64,000 bases of DNA. It comes from JBKHXF01 sp046566145. GTDB taxonomy: Bacteria > Actinomycetota > Nitriliruptoria > Nitriliruptorales > Nitriliruptoraceae. The position numbers were made by a program, and so were the translations under genes. The DNA lies in the NCBI GenBank assembly GCA_046566145.1, contig JBKHXF010000022.1, forward strand, positions 124,001 through 188,000, given 5' to 3'. Shown piece after piece: positions 17,348 to 25,716 of the stretch (position 1 is the stretch's first letter; the number at the start of each line of letters is the position of its first letter). A model generated the notes under the pieces. The model ran no database searches and was not told the DNA's origin. It worked only from the letters and a program-made list of their open reading frames with translations.

Positions 17348-18460
17348 ATGTCGTCCGTCGATCCGACCACCCGTCCGCCCGTCTCCTACGCCGACGCCGG
17401 CGTGGACCTCGAGGCTGCCGACCGGTCGGTGGACCTCATCCGCGACGTCGTTCGGCGCGCCCAGCGGCCCGAGGTGCTCGGCGGGATCGGCGGCTTCGGC
17501 GGGCTCTTCGAGCTCGACCTGACACGCTGGGAGCGGCCGGTGCTCGTCTCCGGCACGGACGGGGTCGGCACGAAGGTCGACCTCGCCCGCCGGCTCGGGG
17601 TGCTCGACACGGTGGGCATCGACCTCGTGGCGATGGTCGTCGACGACCTCGTCGTGACGGGGGCCGAGCCGCTGTTCTTCAACGACTACATCTCCGTGGG
17701 GCGCCTCGACCCGGAGCGTGTCGCCGCGCTCGTGACGGGCATCGCCGAGGGGTGTCGCGTCGCCGGCGCGGCGCTCGTGGGCGGCGAGACGGCCGAGCAC
17801 CCGGGCCTGCTCGGCGAGGACGAGTTCGACCTCGCCGGCTTCGGGGTCGGCGTGGTCGAGCGCGACGCCGTGCTCGGCCCGGAGCGCGTCGTGGCCGGGG
17901 ACGTGCTGGTGGCCCTGCCGTCGAGCGGCCTGCACGCGAACGGCTACTCGCTGGTCCGCCGCATCGTGACGGGGCTCGACCTGCACGCCGTGCACGGCGC
18001 CTCGGTCGGGCTGGAGGCGCCGCTCGGGGAGGTGCTGCTGACGCCGACCGCGATCCACGCGCCCGACGTCCTCGCGCTGCTGACCGAGGTCGAGGTGCAC
18101 GCCGCCTGCCACGTCACGGGTGGGGGGCTGCCCGGGAACCTGCCACGGGTCCTGCCGGACCACCTCGACGCGGTGGTCGACACCGGGTCGTGGGAGTGGC
18201 CGGCCGTCTTCCGCTTCCTCGCGCAGGAGGGCCCGGTCGAGACCGGCGAGATGTGGCGGACCTTCAACTGCGGCGTCGGCATGGTCGTGGCCGTCGCCGC
18301 GCCGGCGGCCGAGCGCGCCGTCGCGGTGCTGCGCGACCGGGGTGTGGCGGCCTGGGTGTGCGGGGAGGTCGTCGACACGGTGGGCGGCGCGACGCCCCGG
18401 GTGCGGCTCGAGGGGCCGCGGGCCCCGCGGGACCGGGACGAGCCGGACGGCGAGGCGTGA
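17348..18460 (+). CDS. purM: Phosphoribosylformylglycinamidine cyclo-ligase PurM
   Basis: A 370-residue AIR synthetase, which converts FGAM to AIR with ATP. SYADAGVDLEAADRSVDLI at the N-terminus, LVSGTDGVGTKVDLA, GAALVGGETAEHPG and CHVTGGGLPGNLPRVLP are the family signatures. The C-terminus carries a short acidic tail (RDRDEPDGEA). The ATG at 17348 starts just before the conserved region. Its stop overlaps the start of the following histidine kinase gene (GTGA), so the two are translationally linked although functionally unrelated. Confidence 0.97.
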   Translation: MSSVDPTTRPPVSYADAGVDLEAADRSVDLIRDVVRRAQRPEVLGGIGGFGGLFELDLTRWERPVLVSGTDGVGTKVDLARRLGVLDTVGIDLVAMVVDDLVVTGAEPLFFNDYISVGRLDPERVAALVTGIAEGCRVAGAALVGGETAEHPGLLGEDEFDLAGFGVGVVERDAVLGPERVVAGDVLVALPSSGLHANGYSLVRRIVTGLDLHAVHGASVGLEAPLGEVLLTPTAIHAPDVLALLTEVEVHAACHVTGGGLPGNLPRVLPDHLDAVVDTGSWEWPAVFRFLAQEGPVETGEMWRTFNCGVGMVVAVAAPAAERAVAVLRDRGVAAWVCGEVVDTVGGATPRVRLEGPRAPRDRDEPDGEA

Positions 18461-19968
18461 GCGCCGCGGGCCCCGGCCCGCGGACCGCGCCCGCGGGGGG
18501 CGCGGGCGCGGGGGGCGGGCCCGGCTCCGACCCCGTCGGTGACGCGCAGGACGCGCTGGTCGCGCTCGAGCGCCGCCGCTGGCAGCTCTACGCGGTCGCC
18601 GCGTTCCTGCTCGTGTCCGTGTCGGTCGCCGTCGGGCTCGTCCTCACGGGCGACGCGGTCCCGGCGCTCGCGGCCGCCCCGGCGCTGCGGTACGGGTTCC
18701 TCGTCGTGTCGCTCGCGTTCGTCCTGTACGCGTTCGACCAGGAGCGGACGCTGCGGCGGATGACCCGGACGATCCTCGCCCAGGTCCGCACGACCGAGGA
18801 CCTGGCCGCGCAGGTCGCCGACCTCACGACGCTGGTCCGCGCCGCCCGCGAGGTGACCACCGGGCTCGACGCCGAGCGCGTGCACGCCACGGTCCTCGAC
18901 GCGGCGCTGGAGCTCGTCCGCGCCGACAGCGGCGCGGTGCTCCTGCGCGTCGGCGAGGAGCTGACCGTGGCCGTCCGCGAGGGCGCCGGGGCACCGGCGC
19001 TCGGCACGAGGATCGCCGTCGGGGAGGGCCCCGTCGGGCGTTGCGTCGCCCGGGGCGCGCCGGAGCGCGTGGACGGGACCGTGCCGGGGGTCGCGGCACC
19101 GATCGTCGTCCGCGGGCGGCGGGTCGGGGCGCTGGCGCTCCAGCGTGCCGCCGGCGCTGCGCCGTTCGAGGAGCGCGACGTCGCGCTCGTGGTCCTGTTC
19201 GCCGAGCAGGCGGCCTCGGCGGTGGCGAACGCCGACCGGTTCGAGCAGGAGCGGGCTCGCGTCGCGTCCCTGGTCGAGGCCGGCGAGCAGCGCGCCGAGT
19301 TCGTCGCCCGGCTCGTCCACGACCTCCGCGCCCCGCTGTCGGCGGTGTCGGGCTACGCGCAGCTGCTGCGGGACCGCGGGGACCGGCTCGTCCCGGCGCA
19401 GCGCGAGGAGGCGCTCGCGGCGATCCTCGAGCAGACCGGTCGGCTCGACGACATGGTCGGCGAGGTGCTGTCGGCGACCGCCGCGGAGGCCGGCGCCGAC
19501 GTGGCCCACTCCGACGTGGACCTCGGGGCGCTCCTCGAGCGCGCCTGCACGACCGTCGAGGCGGCGACCCGGGCCCGCGGCGACGCCCGCCACATCGACC
19601 TCGCCGGGGCGGAGCACGCCGGGGTCGTCCGCGGCGACACGCAGGCGCTGCTGCACGTCGTCACCAACCTGCTCGACAACGCCGTGAAGTACTCGCCCGC
19701 CGGCGCGGCGGTCGGGGTGCGCGTCGAGCGGGGCGAGGGCGACGTGACGGTGCACGTCGTCGACCGGGGCCGGGGGATCCCGGAGGACCGGCTCGCCGAC
19801 GTGTTCACCCGGTTCCGGCGGGCGTCCGACGACGCCGGCGGCGTCGGGCTCGGCCTCTACATCGTCCGGGCGCTCGTGAAGGCCCACGGCGGCCGCGTGG
19901 CCGTTCGCTCCCAGCCGGGGACCGGCTCGGTGTTCAGCGTGACGCTGCCGCAGGCGCCGACCGGCTGA
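18457..19968 (+). CDS. GAF-domain sensor histidine kinase
   Basis: A 503-residue kinase. A Gly/Pro/Ala-rich N-terminal tail (1-30) precedes two transmembrane helices (about 48-95), a coiled segment, a GAF domain (about 130-265) and a kinase core. The H-box is VARLVHDLRAPLSAVSGY, the N-box NLLDNAVKYSPAG, the G1 box DRGRGIPEDRL and the G2 box GGVGLGLYIVRALV. The GTG start overlaps the purM stop (GTGA). The 3' end folds into a 12-bp hairpin with the stop codon in its loop, which would terminate the purM-kinase transcript. No regulator gene is adjacent. Confidence 0.9.
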   Translation: MSAAGPGPRTAPAGGAGAGGGPGSDPVGDAQDALVALERRRWQLYAVAAFLLVSVSVAVGLVLTGDAVPALAAAPALRYGFLVVSLAFVLYAFDQERTLRRMTRTILAQVRTTEDLAAQVADLTTLVRAAREVTTGLDAERVHATVLDAALELVRADSGAVLLRVGEELTVAVREGAGAPALGTRIAVGEGPVGRCVARGAPERVDGTVPGVAAPIVVRGRRVGALALQRAAGAAPFEERDVALVVLFAEQAASAVANADRFEQERARVASLVEAGEQRAEFVARLVHDLRAPLSAVSGYAQLLRDRGDRLVPAQREEALAAILEQTGRLDDMVGEVLSATAAEAGADVAHSDVDLGALLERACTTVEAATRARGDARHIDLAGAEHAGVVRGDTQALLHVVTNLLDNAVKYSPAGAAVGVRVERGEGDVTVHVVDRGRGIPEDRLADVFTRFRRASDDAGGVGLGLYIVRALVKAHGGRVAVRSQPGTGSVFSVTLPQAPTG

Positions 19969-19980
19969 GCCGGTCGGCGC
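19954..19980 (+). terminator. 12-bp hairpin with the stop codon as its loop
   Basis: GCGCCGACCGGC, loop TGA, GCCGGTCGGCGC. The TGA loop is the stop codon of the kinase gene. It has a strong GC stem without a T-run, and it lies against the convergent dehydrogenase gene ending at 19995. Confidence 0.65.
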
Positions 19981-19994
19981 CCACGGCACGTGCG

Positions 19995-21068
19995 TCAGTG
20001 GGGCAGCCACACCCCGCGCAGCCGGCCGACGGCCGCCATGCGCCGCTCGGCGACCCTCTCGGCGGCGAGCTCGGTCGTCGTGCCGCTGGTCTCGGCCTCC
20101 GCGAAGATCTCCAGCAGCGTGTCGCCGATGCGCTGTGCCTTGTGCAGGGCTCGCGCCTCGGAGTAGCCGCCAGGGTGCAGCTCGTCGGAGACGTTGATGA
20201 GCCCGCCGGCGTTCACGACGTAGTCGGGCGCGTAGAGGATGTCGCGCTCCTGCAGGCGGGCGCAGTCCTCGACGGTGGCGAGCTGGTTGTTGGCACCCCC
20301 GCAGACCGCCTCGACCTGCAGGCGCGGGATGGTCGCCTCGGTCAGGACCGCGCCGAGCGCGTTGGGGGAGAGGATGTCGGCGTCCACGTCGAACACGTCG
20401 TCGGGGTCGCACGTGTCGACCCCCGGGTGCTCGGCGACGCGCGCGACGGCGTCCTCGTCGACGTCGGCGGCGGTGACCTTCGCGCCCTCCTCGAGCAGGT
20501 GCTCGACGAGGCGCCGGCCGACCTTGCCCAGGCCCTGGACCGCGACGTGGCGGCCCGCCAGCGACGGGATGCCCCAGCGCTGCTGCGCGGTGGCCTTCAT
20601 CCCGAGGTACACGCCGTAGGCCGTGAGGATGCCCGAGTCGCCGGACCCACCGTGCTCGGCGTCGGCGCCCGTGGCCCAGCGGGTCTCCCGCCCGACGACC
20701 TCGAGGTCGCGGGGGTAGGTGCCGACGTCGCAGGCGGTGATGTAGCGGCCGTGCAGCGACTCGACCATGCGGCCGTAGGCGCGCAGCAGCGCCTCGGTCT
20801 TGTCGGTCTCGGGGTCGCCGATGATGACCGCCTTGCCGCCGCCGAGGTCGAGGCCGGCGCACGCGGCCTTGTACGACATCCCCCTGCTGAGGCGCAGGAC
20901 GTCGACGAGCGCGTCCTCCTCCGAGGCGTACGGGTAGAAGCGCGTGCCGCCGAGACCGGGGCCGAGCGCGGTCGAGTGGATCGCGATGATGCAGCGCAGG
21001 CCGGACTCGGGGTCGTTGCCGAACACGACCTGCTCGTGTCCGTCCAGCAGGGCGAAGGGTCCCTCCAC
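19995..21068 (-). CDS. Leu/Val/Phe-type amino acid dehydrogenase
   Basis: A 357-residue Glu/Leu/Phe/Val dehydrogenase family enzyme that oxidatively deaminates branched-chain or aromatic amino acids with NAD+. The catalytic lysines lie in MSYKAACAGLDLGGGKAVI, and the Rossmann nucleotide loop is VQGLGKVGRRLVEHL. PNALGAVL and CGGANNQL are conserved family segments. The length fits leucine or valine dehydrogenase rather than the longer glutamate enzymes. The GTG at 21068 follows GAGGAG. The divergent neighbour is the DUF8083-like gene. Substrate preference cannot be read from sequence. Confidence 0.93.
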   Translation of the reverse strand: MEGPFALLDGHEQVVFGNDPESGLRCIIAIHSTALGPGLGGTRFYPYASEEDALVDVLRLSRGMSYKAACAGLDLGGGKAVIIGDPETDKTEALLRAYGRMVESLHGRYITACDVGTYPRDLEVVGRETRWATGADAEHGGSGDSGILTAYGVYLGMKATAQQRWGIPSLAGRHVAVQGLGKVGRRLVEHLLEEGAKVTAADVDEDAVARVAEHPGVDTCDPDDVFDVDADILSPNALGAVLTEATIPRLQVEAVCGGANNQLATVEDCARLQERDILYAPDYVVNAGGLINVSDELHPGGYSEARALHKAQRIGDTLLEIFAEAETSGTTTELAAERVAERRMAAVGRLRGVWLPH

Positions 21069-21273
21069 GGGTGGCTCCTCGTCGTGACGTGGGCGCGGGT
21101 GGTGGGTCGCACCACGTGCTCGTGCCCGGTCTGGCGCACCGGCGTGCTCGCCGGGCGCGGTCGTGGGGGCGCCGGTCGGGCGACGGGTCGCGCCGTCCCG
21201 CACGGCGACGCTCCACACCGCGACGGTACCGGCCTGCGGTGCGTCGCCGGGGCGCTCCGCTACGGTCGGTGGC

Positions 21274-22083
21274 GTGCTCGTCCCGACCGGCTACCTCCGC
21301 GCGTTCCAGCCCCTGGACGCCTTCCCACCGCCCGAGCGGGCGAGGTGGGAGGCCTACGTGGCCGCCGGCGCGGGGGTGTCGCTCTCGGAGTCGCTGGAGG
21401 TCGAGGCGTCCGTCACCCGGGCGCGCCTGCTGACCGGGCGGATGCCGCGACTGGCGGACGCCGCGCTGGTGCGCCGCGCCGGCGAGCGCGTGCACGTGTG
21501 CCCGCTCCAGCTCGACCTGCGCGCCGCGACGGCGCTGCGGGAGCTCCGCGCCGAGGTCCCCGAGCCGGTCGTGGCCGAGCTGGTCCCCGACCAGGCGGCC
21601 CGCGACGCGCTGGACCTGCTCGCGGCCTCCGGCCGGGTGCCCCACATCCTCGACGCCCCGTGGGCCATCCCGCTGCACTGGTTCGCCGCGTTCGACCCCG
21701 AGGAGCGGCACCTGGTCGACCCGCCCGAGGGGCGAGGTCCGCGCTTGACGTACCTGACGACCGCGGGTCAGGCGGCGGGTCGCATCGAGGACGCGATCGT
21801 GGTGGTCGAGGAGACCATCGAGGACGGGGAGGACGTCCTCGCCGCGCTGGCCGACGTGGGGGCGTGGCTCGACCTGTTCGACGACACCGCGATCGTCGAG
21901 CTCGACTACGGCTCGCTCGTCGCCTGCTTCGACCGTGTCGAGCTCGAGGGGGATCGGACCTGCCACGAGGTCACGAAGGCCCTCGAGGGGCTCGCGGACG
22001 GCGACCCCATGGCCGCCGCGGCCTACTACGGGGTCGCGCGCAGCCGCTGGGGGGCCCTGCGCGGGCGTCAGCACGCGAGCTGA
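21274..22083 (+). CDS. Conserved actinobacterial protein (DUF8083-like)
   Basis: A 269-residue soluble protein of unknown role, which I recognise only as resembling an actinobacterial family often found beside bldC and this dehydrogenase type. Visible features are an N-terminal GYLRAFQPLDAFPPPERARW, WFAAFDPEERHL in the middle, and a C-terminal AAAYYGVARSRWGALRG. There is no membrane segment or signal. A TACGGT hexamer lies at 21261-21266, only 7 bases before the GTG, so the transcript may be leaderless. Function is unknown and the family label is from memory. Confidence 0.7.
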   Translation: MLVPTGYLRAFQPLDAFPPPERARWEAYVAAGAGVSLSESLEVEASVTRARLLTGRMPRLADAALVRRAGERVHVCPLQLDLRAATALRELRAEVPEPVVAELVPDQAARDALDLLAASGRVPHILDAPWAIPLHWFAAFDPEERHLVDPPEGRGPRLTYLTTAGQAAGRIEDAIVVVEETIEDGEDVLAALADVGAWLDLFDDTAIVELDYGSLVACFDRVELEGDRTCHEVTKALEGLADGDPMAAAAYYGVARSRWGALRGRQHAS

Positions 22084-22164
22084 GGCAGCGCCGACCGCAC
22101 GCCTGAGTGGTGCAGCTCGCACCGAGGTGTGAGCTGGTTCACGTCTTGTGTCCGCGGTGGGCTA

Positions 22165-22187
22165 GTCGGAACGTGCCGGTCGGAACG
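22165..22187. repeat. Direct repeat GTCGGAACG before bldC
   Basis: GTCGGAACG occurs at 22165-22173 and again at 22179-22187, 14 bases apart, shortly upstream of a TACAGT -10 candidate (22202-22207). Such a repeat could be a regulator site. BldC itself is known to bind direct repeats, though AT-rich ones. Confidence 0.4.
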
Positions 22188-22292
22188 CCCACATCGGGTC
22201 ATACAGTCCGACCGTGCGTGTCCGACACTACTGGTGACGGGGAGGACGTCGGCGACGCGCCGGACGACCGTCCGGACGGGCAGGAGCGGACC

Positions 22293-22499
22293 GTGGACGA
22301 CCAGCAGACCAGCAGGCGCCAGGAGGAGGAGCTCCTCACCCCCGGCGAGGTGGCGCGCCTGTTCGGCGTCGACCCCAAGACCGTGACCCGCTGGGCGCAG
22401 GCCGGCAAGCTCGAGGCCCTGCGGACCCTCGGCGGGCACCGTCGCTACCGGGCCGCGCAGGTCCGCTCGCTCCTCGCCGAGATCGACAACCCGGCCTGA
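22293..22499 (+). CDS. bldC: BldC-type MerR-like DNA-binding protein
   Basis: A 68-residue protein consisting of a winged-helix MerR-type DNA-binding domain: LLTPGEVARLFGVDPKTVTRW, then AGKLEALRTLGGHRRYRAAQVR. Length and sequence match BldC, a monomeric regulator that controls the onset of development in Streptomyces by cooperative binding to direct repeats. The GTG at 22293 has GGAG six bases upstream. An in-frame GTG at 22218 would give 93 residues with an acidic tail and lies close to a TACAGT hexamer. There is no effector domain. Whether this organism differentiates is unknown; BldC also occurs in non-sporulating actinobacteria. Confidence 0.9.
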   Translation: MDDQQTSRRQEEELLTPGEVARLFGVDPKTVTRWAQAGKLEALRTLGGHRRYRAAQVRSLLAEIDNPA

Positions 22500-22538
22500 C
22501 GCGACCCGACCGGGCGCTCGGGACGTCTCCCGCGGCGA

Positions 22539-23549
22539 TCATCCCCGCAGCAGGTCCGCCAGTCGGCGAGGGTCGACGTTCCCGCCGCTGAGGAGCACCC
22601 CCACGCGGCCCCCACCGCCCAGCGGCCCCTCCTCGGCGCCCTCCAGCACCACCGCGAGCGCGGCGGCCCCGGAGGGCTCGAGCACCTGTCGCAGCTCCAG
22701 GGCCGCGCGGCGCACCGTCCGCTCGAGCGCCGCGTCGTCCACACCGACGACCTCGACGCCGAGCGTGCGCAGCACCCGCAGCGGGAGGTGCCCGATCGCG
22801 GTGGTCTGCTGCCCATCCGCGATCGTGCGCGGCACCTCGACCGTCACGGGGTGGCCCTCGGCGAGCGCGTCCCGGGCCGCACGCCGCACGGCGGGCTCGA
22901 CGCCGACGACCCGGCAGCCGGGGGCGAGCGCCGCCGCCACGACCGCCGACCCGGCCAGCAGCCCCCCGCCGCCGATCGGGACCACCAGCGTGTCGAGCGG
23001 GCCGACCTCCTCGAACAGCTCCAGCGCGGCGGTGCCCTGGCCCGCGACGACGTCGGGGTGGTCGAACGGCGGCACGAGCGCGAGGCCCCGCTCCTCGGCG
23101 AGCCGGCGCCCGAGCTCGTCGCGGTCCTCGCGGTAGCGGTCGTAGGTGAGCACCTCGGCCCCGTGCGACCGGGTGGCCTCGAGCTTCACCGCCGGCGCGT
23201 CCGTCGGCATCAGGATGGTCGCGTGGATCCCCAGCCGCCGGGCGGCCCACGCGACGGCCTGCGCGTGGTTGCCGGACGAGAACGTGAACACGCCGCCGGC
23301 GCGCACGTCCGGTGGGAGCGCGACGATGGCGTTGTAGGCGCCGCGGAGCTTGAACGCCCCGACGGGCTGGAGGTGCTCCGCCTTGCACCAGACCTCGACC
23401 GGCCCGCCGCCGGCCAGGGCGCCGGCGGTCGCGTCCAGCCGGGCGTCGCGCAGCACGGGCGTGCGCACCGCCACACCCTTCAGACGTCGAGCCGCCGCCC
23501 GGACGTCGTCGAGGGTGGGCAGGGGGACCTCGGCCGCCGGCGGGGTCAC
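22539..23549 (-). CDS. PLP-dependent threonine dehydratase-like enzyme
   Basis: A 336-residue fold-type II PLP enzyme. The Schiff-base lysine is in PVGAFKLRGAYN, SGNHAQAVAW binds the carboxylate, and IGGGGLLAGSA holds the phosphate loop. Without a C-terminal regulatory ACT domain it resembles catabolic threonine/serine dehydratases, serine racemases and hydroxyaspartate ammonia-lyases. SGGNVDP near the C-terminus is typical. The GTG at 23549 overlaps the stop of the preceding SnoaL-like gene (GTGA), so they are coupled. The reaction is probably deamination or racemisation of a hydroxyamino acid; the exact substrate is open. Confidence 0.87.
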   Translation of the reverse strand: MTPPAAEVPLPTLDDVRAAARRLKGVAVRTPVLRDARLDATAGALAGGGPVEVWCKAEHLQPVGAFKLRGAYNAIVALPPDVRAGGVFTFSSGNHAQAVAWAARRLGIHATILMPTDAPAVKLEATRSHGAEVLTYDRYREDRDELGRRLAEERGLALVPPFDHPDVVAGQGTAALELFEEVGPLDTLVVPIGGGGLLAGSAVVAAALAPGCRVVGVEPAVRRAARDALAEGHPVTVEVPRTIADGQQTTAIGHLPLRVLRTLGVEVVGVDDAALERTVRRAALELRQVLEPSGAAALAVVLEGAEEGPLGGGGRVGVLLSGGNVDPRRLADLLRG

Positions 23550-23950
23550 GGCAGCAGGTCGTCGGGGACGTTGCCGTGGACGGGTGAGCCGTGGTGCGCG
23601 GTCATACGCCACCGTCCGTCCATCGGGTCGCGCACGAACAGGTTCAGCGCCGCGACGGTGCCCGCGACGTCCTCGGACCACAGGTTCTCGTCGCAGGTGA
23701 CCCAGGCGACGTCACCCGAGACGTCGACCTCGGTGGCGGTCACGATGAACTGCAGCGGCTGCTCGCCGCGCAAGATCGCCTCGAACGAGGCCCGGATCGC
23801 CTCCCAGCCGCGCAGCGTGCCCCAGCCCGGGTGCGTGCAGACGGCCCGGGGAGTGCGCTCCCAGACGTCGTCGAGGGCGTCGAGATCACGGGATTCGAAC
23901 GCCGCGTAGAAGGCGGCGTTGGCGGCCAGGACCGCCCGCTCGGCGTCGAT
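23546..23950 (-). CDS. SnoaL-like/NTF2-fold protein with apparent AUC start
   Basis: A 134-residue NTF2-like protein: AANAAFYAAFESRDLDAL is the typical first helix, CTHPGWGTLRGWEAI follows, and VTCDENLWSE and WRMTAHHGSPVH form the later strands. This pattern is close to the DUF4440/SnoaL-3 group, often annotated as ketosteroid isomerase-related. No ATG, GTG or TTG lies between the upstream in-frame TGA and the first helix. An ATC at 23950 is 7 bases after GAGGGGG and would start the protein exactly where the family begins. The first TTG, at 23773, would remove almost half the fold. The gene lies between an unknown gene and the PLP enzyme in one operon. Confidence 0.7.
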   Translation of the reverse strand: MDAERAVLAANAAFYAAFESRDLDALDDVWERTPRAVCTHPGWGTLRGWEAIRASFEAILRGEQPLQFIVTATEVDVSGDVAWVTCDENLWSEDVAGTVAALNLFVRDPMDGRWRMTAHHGSPVHGNVPDDLLP

Positions 23951-23962
23951 GGTGGTGCCCCC

Positions 23963-24436
23963 TCAGCCGAACCGGAGCTCGTCGCGGATGCCGTCGGCGA
24001 ACTCGCGCGAGAACATCGACGTGAGGGTGCGGAGCCGGTGGCGCTGCTCGGCCTCGGACCCCGACGCGATCCAGGCCCTCGCCTCGGGACGCAGGTGCGT
24101 CCCGACGAAGGTCGTGAGCGCCGGCGCCTCGACGTAGCGGGCGAGGTCGTCGAGGTCGACGAGCGCGCGCAGCCGGTCCTCCGGGTCGGTCAGCTCCGGC
24201 GGGAGGTAGGCGCTGATGAGGAGCTCCGGCGGCGCCGGGTCCTCCTCGAGGCACAGCGTCGCCATGTGCATGGCCATGTTCAGGTGGCGCTCCGCGTGGG
24301 CGGCCCGGACGAACGCGGCGAGCTGGGCAGCGCGCTCCGGGCCCGGCTCGACCTTGGTCTGCAGGTGCCGGAACTCCTTGCGCAGCTCGCGGATCCGCTG
24401 GTCCGGCGTCACCGGTTTGTACTTCGGTCTGACCAT
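23963..24436 (-). CDS. Conserved hypothetical protein
   Basis: A 157-residue soluble, mostly helical protein that I do not recognise. It opens with MVRPKYKPVTPDQRIRELRKEF, continues with a helix-rich middle (ERHLNMAMHMATLCLEED, PPELTDPEDRLRALVDLDDL) and ends LTSMFSREFADGIRDELRFG. It has no signal, membrane segment or catalytic motif. The ATG at 24436 is favoured because the preceding in-frame residues are low-complexity. Its TGA supplies the first bases of the ribosome site for the SnoaL-like gene (TGAGGGGG), so the three minus-strand genes form one operon with the PLP enzyme. Confidence 0.7.
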   Translation of the reverse strand: MVRPKYKPVTPDQRIRELRKEFRHLQTKVEPGPERAAQLAAFVRAAHAERHLNMAMHMATLCLEEDPAPPELLISAYLPPELTDPEDRLRALVDLDDLARYVEAPALTTFVGTHLRPEARAWIASGSEAEQRHRLRTLTSMFSREFADGIRDELRFG

Positions 24437-24548
24437 CGTCGCACGGGTCCTCTCGCTCGACGCCGAGGCTACTGCGTGGCACCGTGCGCCGGCCCACGCC
24501 CCGCGGCCCGGTCGCGCGGCGCCCGCCGTCCGCACGCAGGAGCCCCGA

Positions 24549-25370
24549 GTGGACCGACTCGCCGTCGCCCGAGCCGCCGACGCCATCGCCGGCGCCGACG
24601 TCGTGATCGTGACCGCCGGCGCCGGGCTCGGCGTCGACGCGGGGCTGCCGGACTTCCGCGGGACCGACGGGTTCTGGGGCGCCTACCCGCCCTACGCGGA
24701 GCTCGGGATGAGCTTCGAGCGGATGGCCTCGCCGGACACCTTCCGCGCGGACCCGGAGCTGGCGTGGGGGTTCTACGCCCACCGCCGGCGGCTCTACCGG
24801 GACACCGAGCCGCACGACGGGATGCGGCTGCTGGCGACGTGGATCGCCGACGCGCCGGCCGCCGGCGCGGCCTTCACCTCCAACGTCGACGGCCTGCTGC
24901 AGGCCGCCGGCGTGGACGAGGACGCCCTGGTGGAGTGCCACGGCACCATCCACCTCGACCAGTGCCTGCGTGGCTGCGGGCAGCGCCCGTGGGAGGCGAC
25001 CCACACGCCGGAGGTCGACGAGGCCACCATGCGGGCCGTCGGGGACCTCCCGGCGTGTCCGGGCTGCGGGGGCCTCGCCCGCCCCAACGTCCTGATGTTC
25101 GGCGACTGGGGCTGGGACCCGACCCGCACCGACGCGCAGGAGCGGCGACTCGCGCGGTTGCTCGACGAGTGCGTGGGGGCGGAGCTCACCGTGGTCGAGG
25201 TCGGGGCGGGGACCCGGCTGCCGACGGTGCGGCGGTTCGGGGAGGGGCTGGTCGCGAGCCACGGCGCGGTGCTCGTGCGCATCGACCCGCGCGAGCCGGG
25301 CGGGGGCACCATCGGGATCCGCGCCGGCGGCCTCGAGGCCCTGACGGCGATCGACGCCGCCTTCGCGTGA
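24549..25370 (+). CDS. SIR2-family NAD-dependent deacylase-like protein
   Basis: A 273-residue sirtuin-fold protein. The NAD loop reads TAGAGLGVDAGLPDFRG (residues 22-38), where canonical sirtuins have GAGxSxxSGIPDFRG; both serines are replaced. TSNVDGL replaces TQNIDxL, and the catalytic His is in VECHGTI. CLRGCG and CPGCGG look like the zinc pairs, followed by RPNVLMFGD. It may be a divergent deacylase, or a SIR2-like NAD-binding or hydrolysing protein. The GTG at 24549 starts the domain directly. A TGAGCC/GGCTCA inverted repeat joins its stop to that of the convergent neighbour. Confidence 0.82.
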   Translation: MDRLAVARAADAIAGADVVIVTAGAGLGVDAGLPDFRGTDGFWGAYPPYAELGMSFERMASPDTFRADPELAWGFYAHRRRLYRDTEPHDGMRLLATWIADAPAAGAAFTSNVDGLLQAAGVDEDALVECHGTIHLDQCLRGCGQRPWEATHTPEVDEATMRAVGDLPACPGCGGLARPNVLMFGDWGWDPTRTDAQERRLARLLDECVGAELTVVEVGAGTRLPTVRRFGEGLVASHGAVLVRIDPREPGGGTIGIRAGGLEALTAIDAAFA

Positions 25371-25391
25371 GCCGCCGGCGCGGGCGCGGGC

Positions 25392-25715
25392 TCAGCGGCC
25401 CCGGACGCGCTCGCCGATCGCGGCGACGAGGGCGCGGACCCACCGCTCGGTGTCGGGGTCGGGCTCGCCGTCGGGGCCGACCGCCCGGACCGTGTGGAAC
25501 AGCGCCAGCCTCAGACGGGTCAGGTCCTCGGGCAGCGACCCGCCCGACGCCCACACGTCGTGGGTCTCGAGCGTCAGGTCCGCGACCCGCTGCAGGGAGC
25601 CCGCGACCTTGTAGGCGTGGAAGGTGTGCCCGAACACGACGAGGTCGCGCCACGCGCCGGCGGCCGGCGGGACGTCCGCCGGCGCCAGCGCCGCGTCGGG
25701 CACGTGCGGCCGCAC
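25392..25715 (-). CDS. Hypothetical protein
   Basis: A 107-residue protein that I cannot identify. It is helical and charged, with LVVFGHTFHAYKVAGSLQRVADLTLETHDVW in two parts and a C-terminal helix ALVAAIGERVRGR. No signal peptide or membrane segment is visible. The GTG at 25715 is one base from the stop of the upstream lipoprotein gene (TGACGTG), so both are translated from one message. The coding assignment rests on codon bias, operon position and the tight junction. Function is unknown. Confidence 0.6.
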   Translation of the reverse strand: MRPHVPDAALAPADVPPAAGAWRDLVVFGHTFHAYKVAGSLQRVADLTLETHDVWASGGSLPEDLTRLRLALFHTVRAVGPDGEPDPDTERWVRALVAAIGERVRGR

Positions 25716-25716
25716 G

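Noticed and set aside
17944..22122. 1392-codon minus-strand open frame
   Set aside because: It runs antisense through purM, the kinase and the DUF8083-like gene, which all have clear family motifs. Stops are rare at this GC content.
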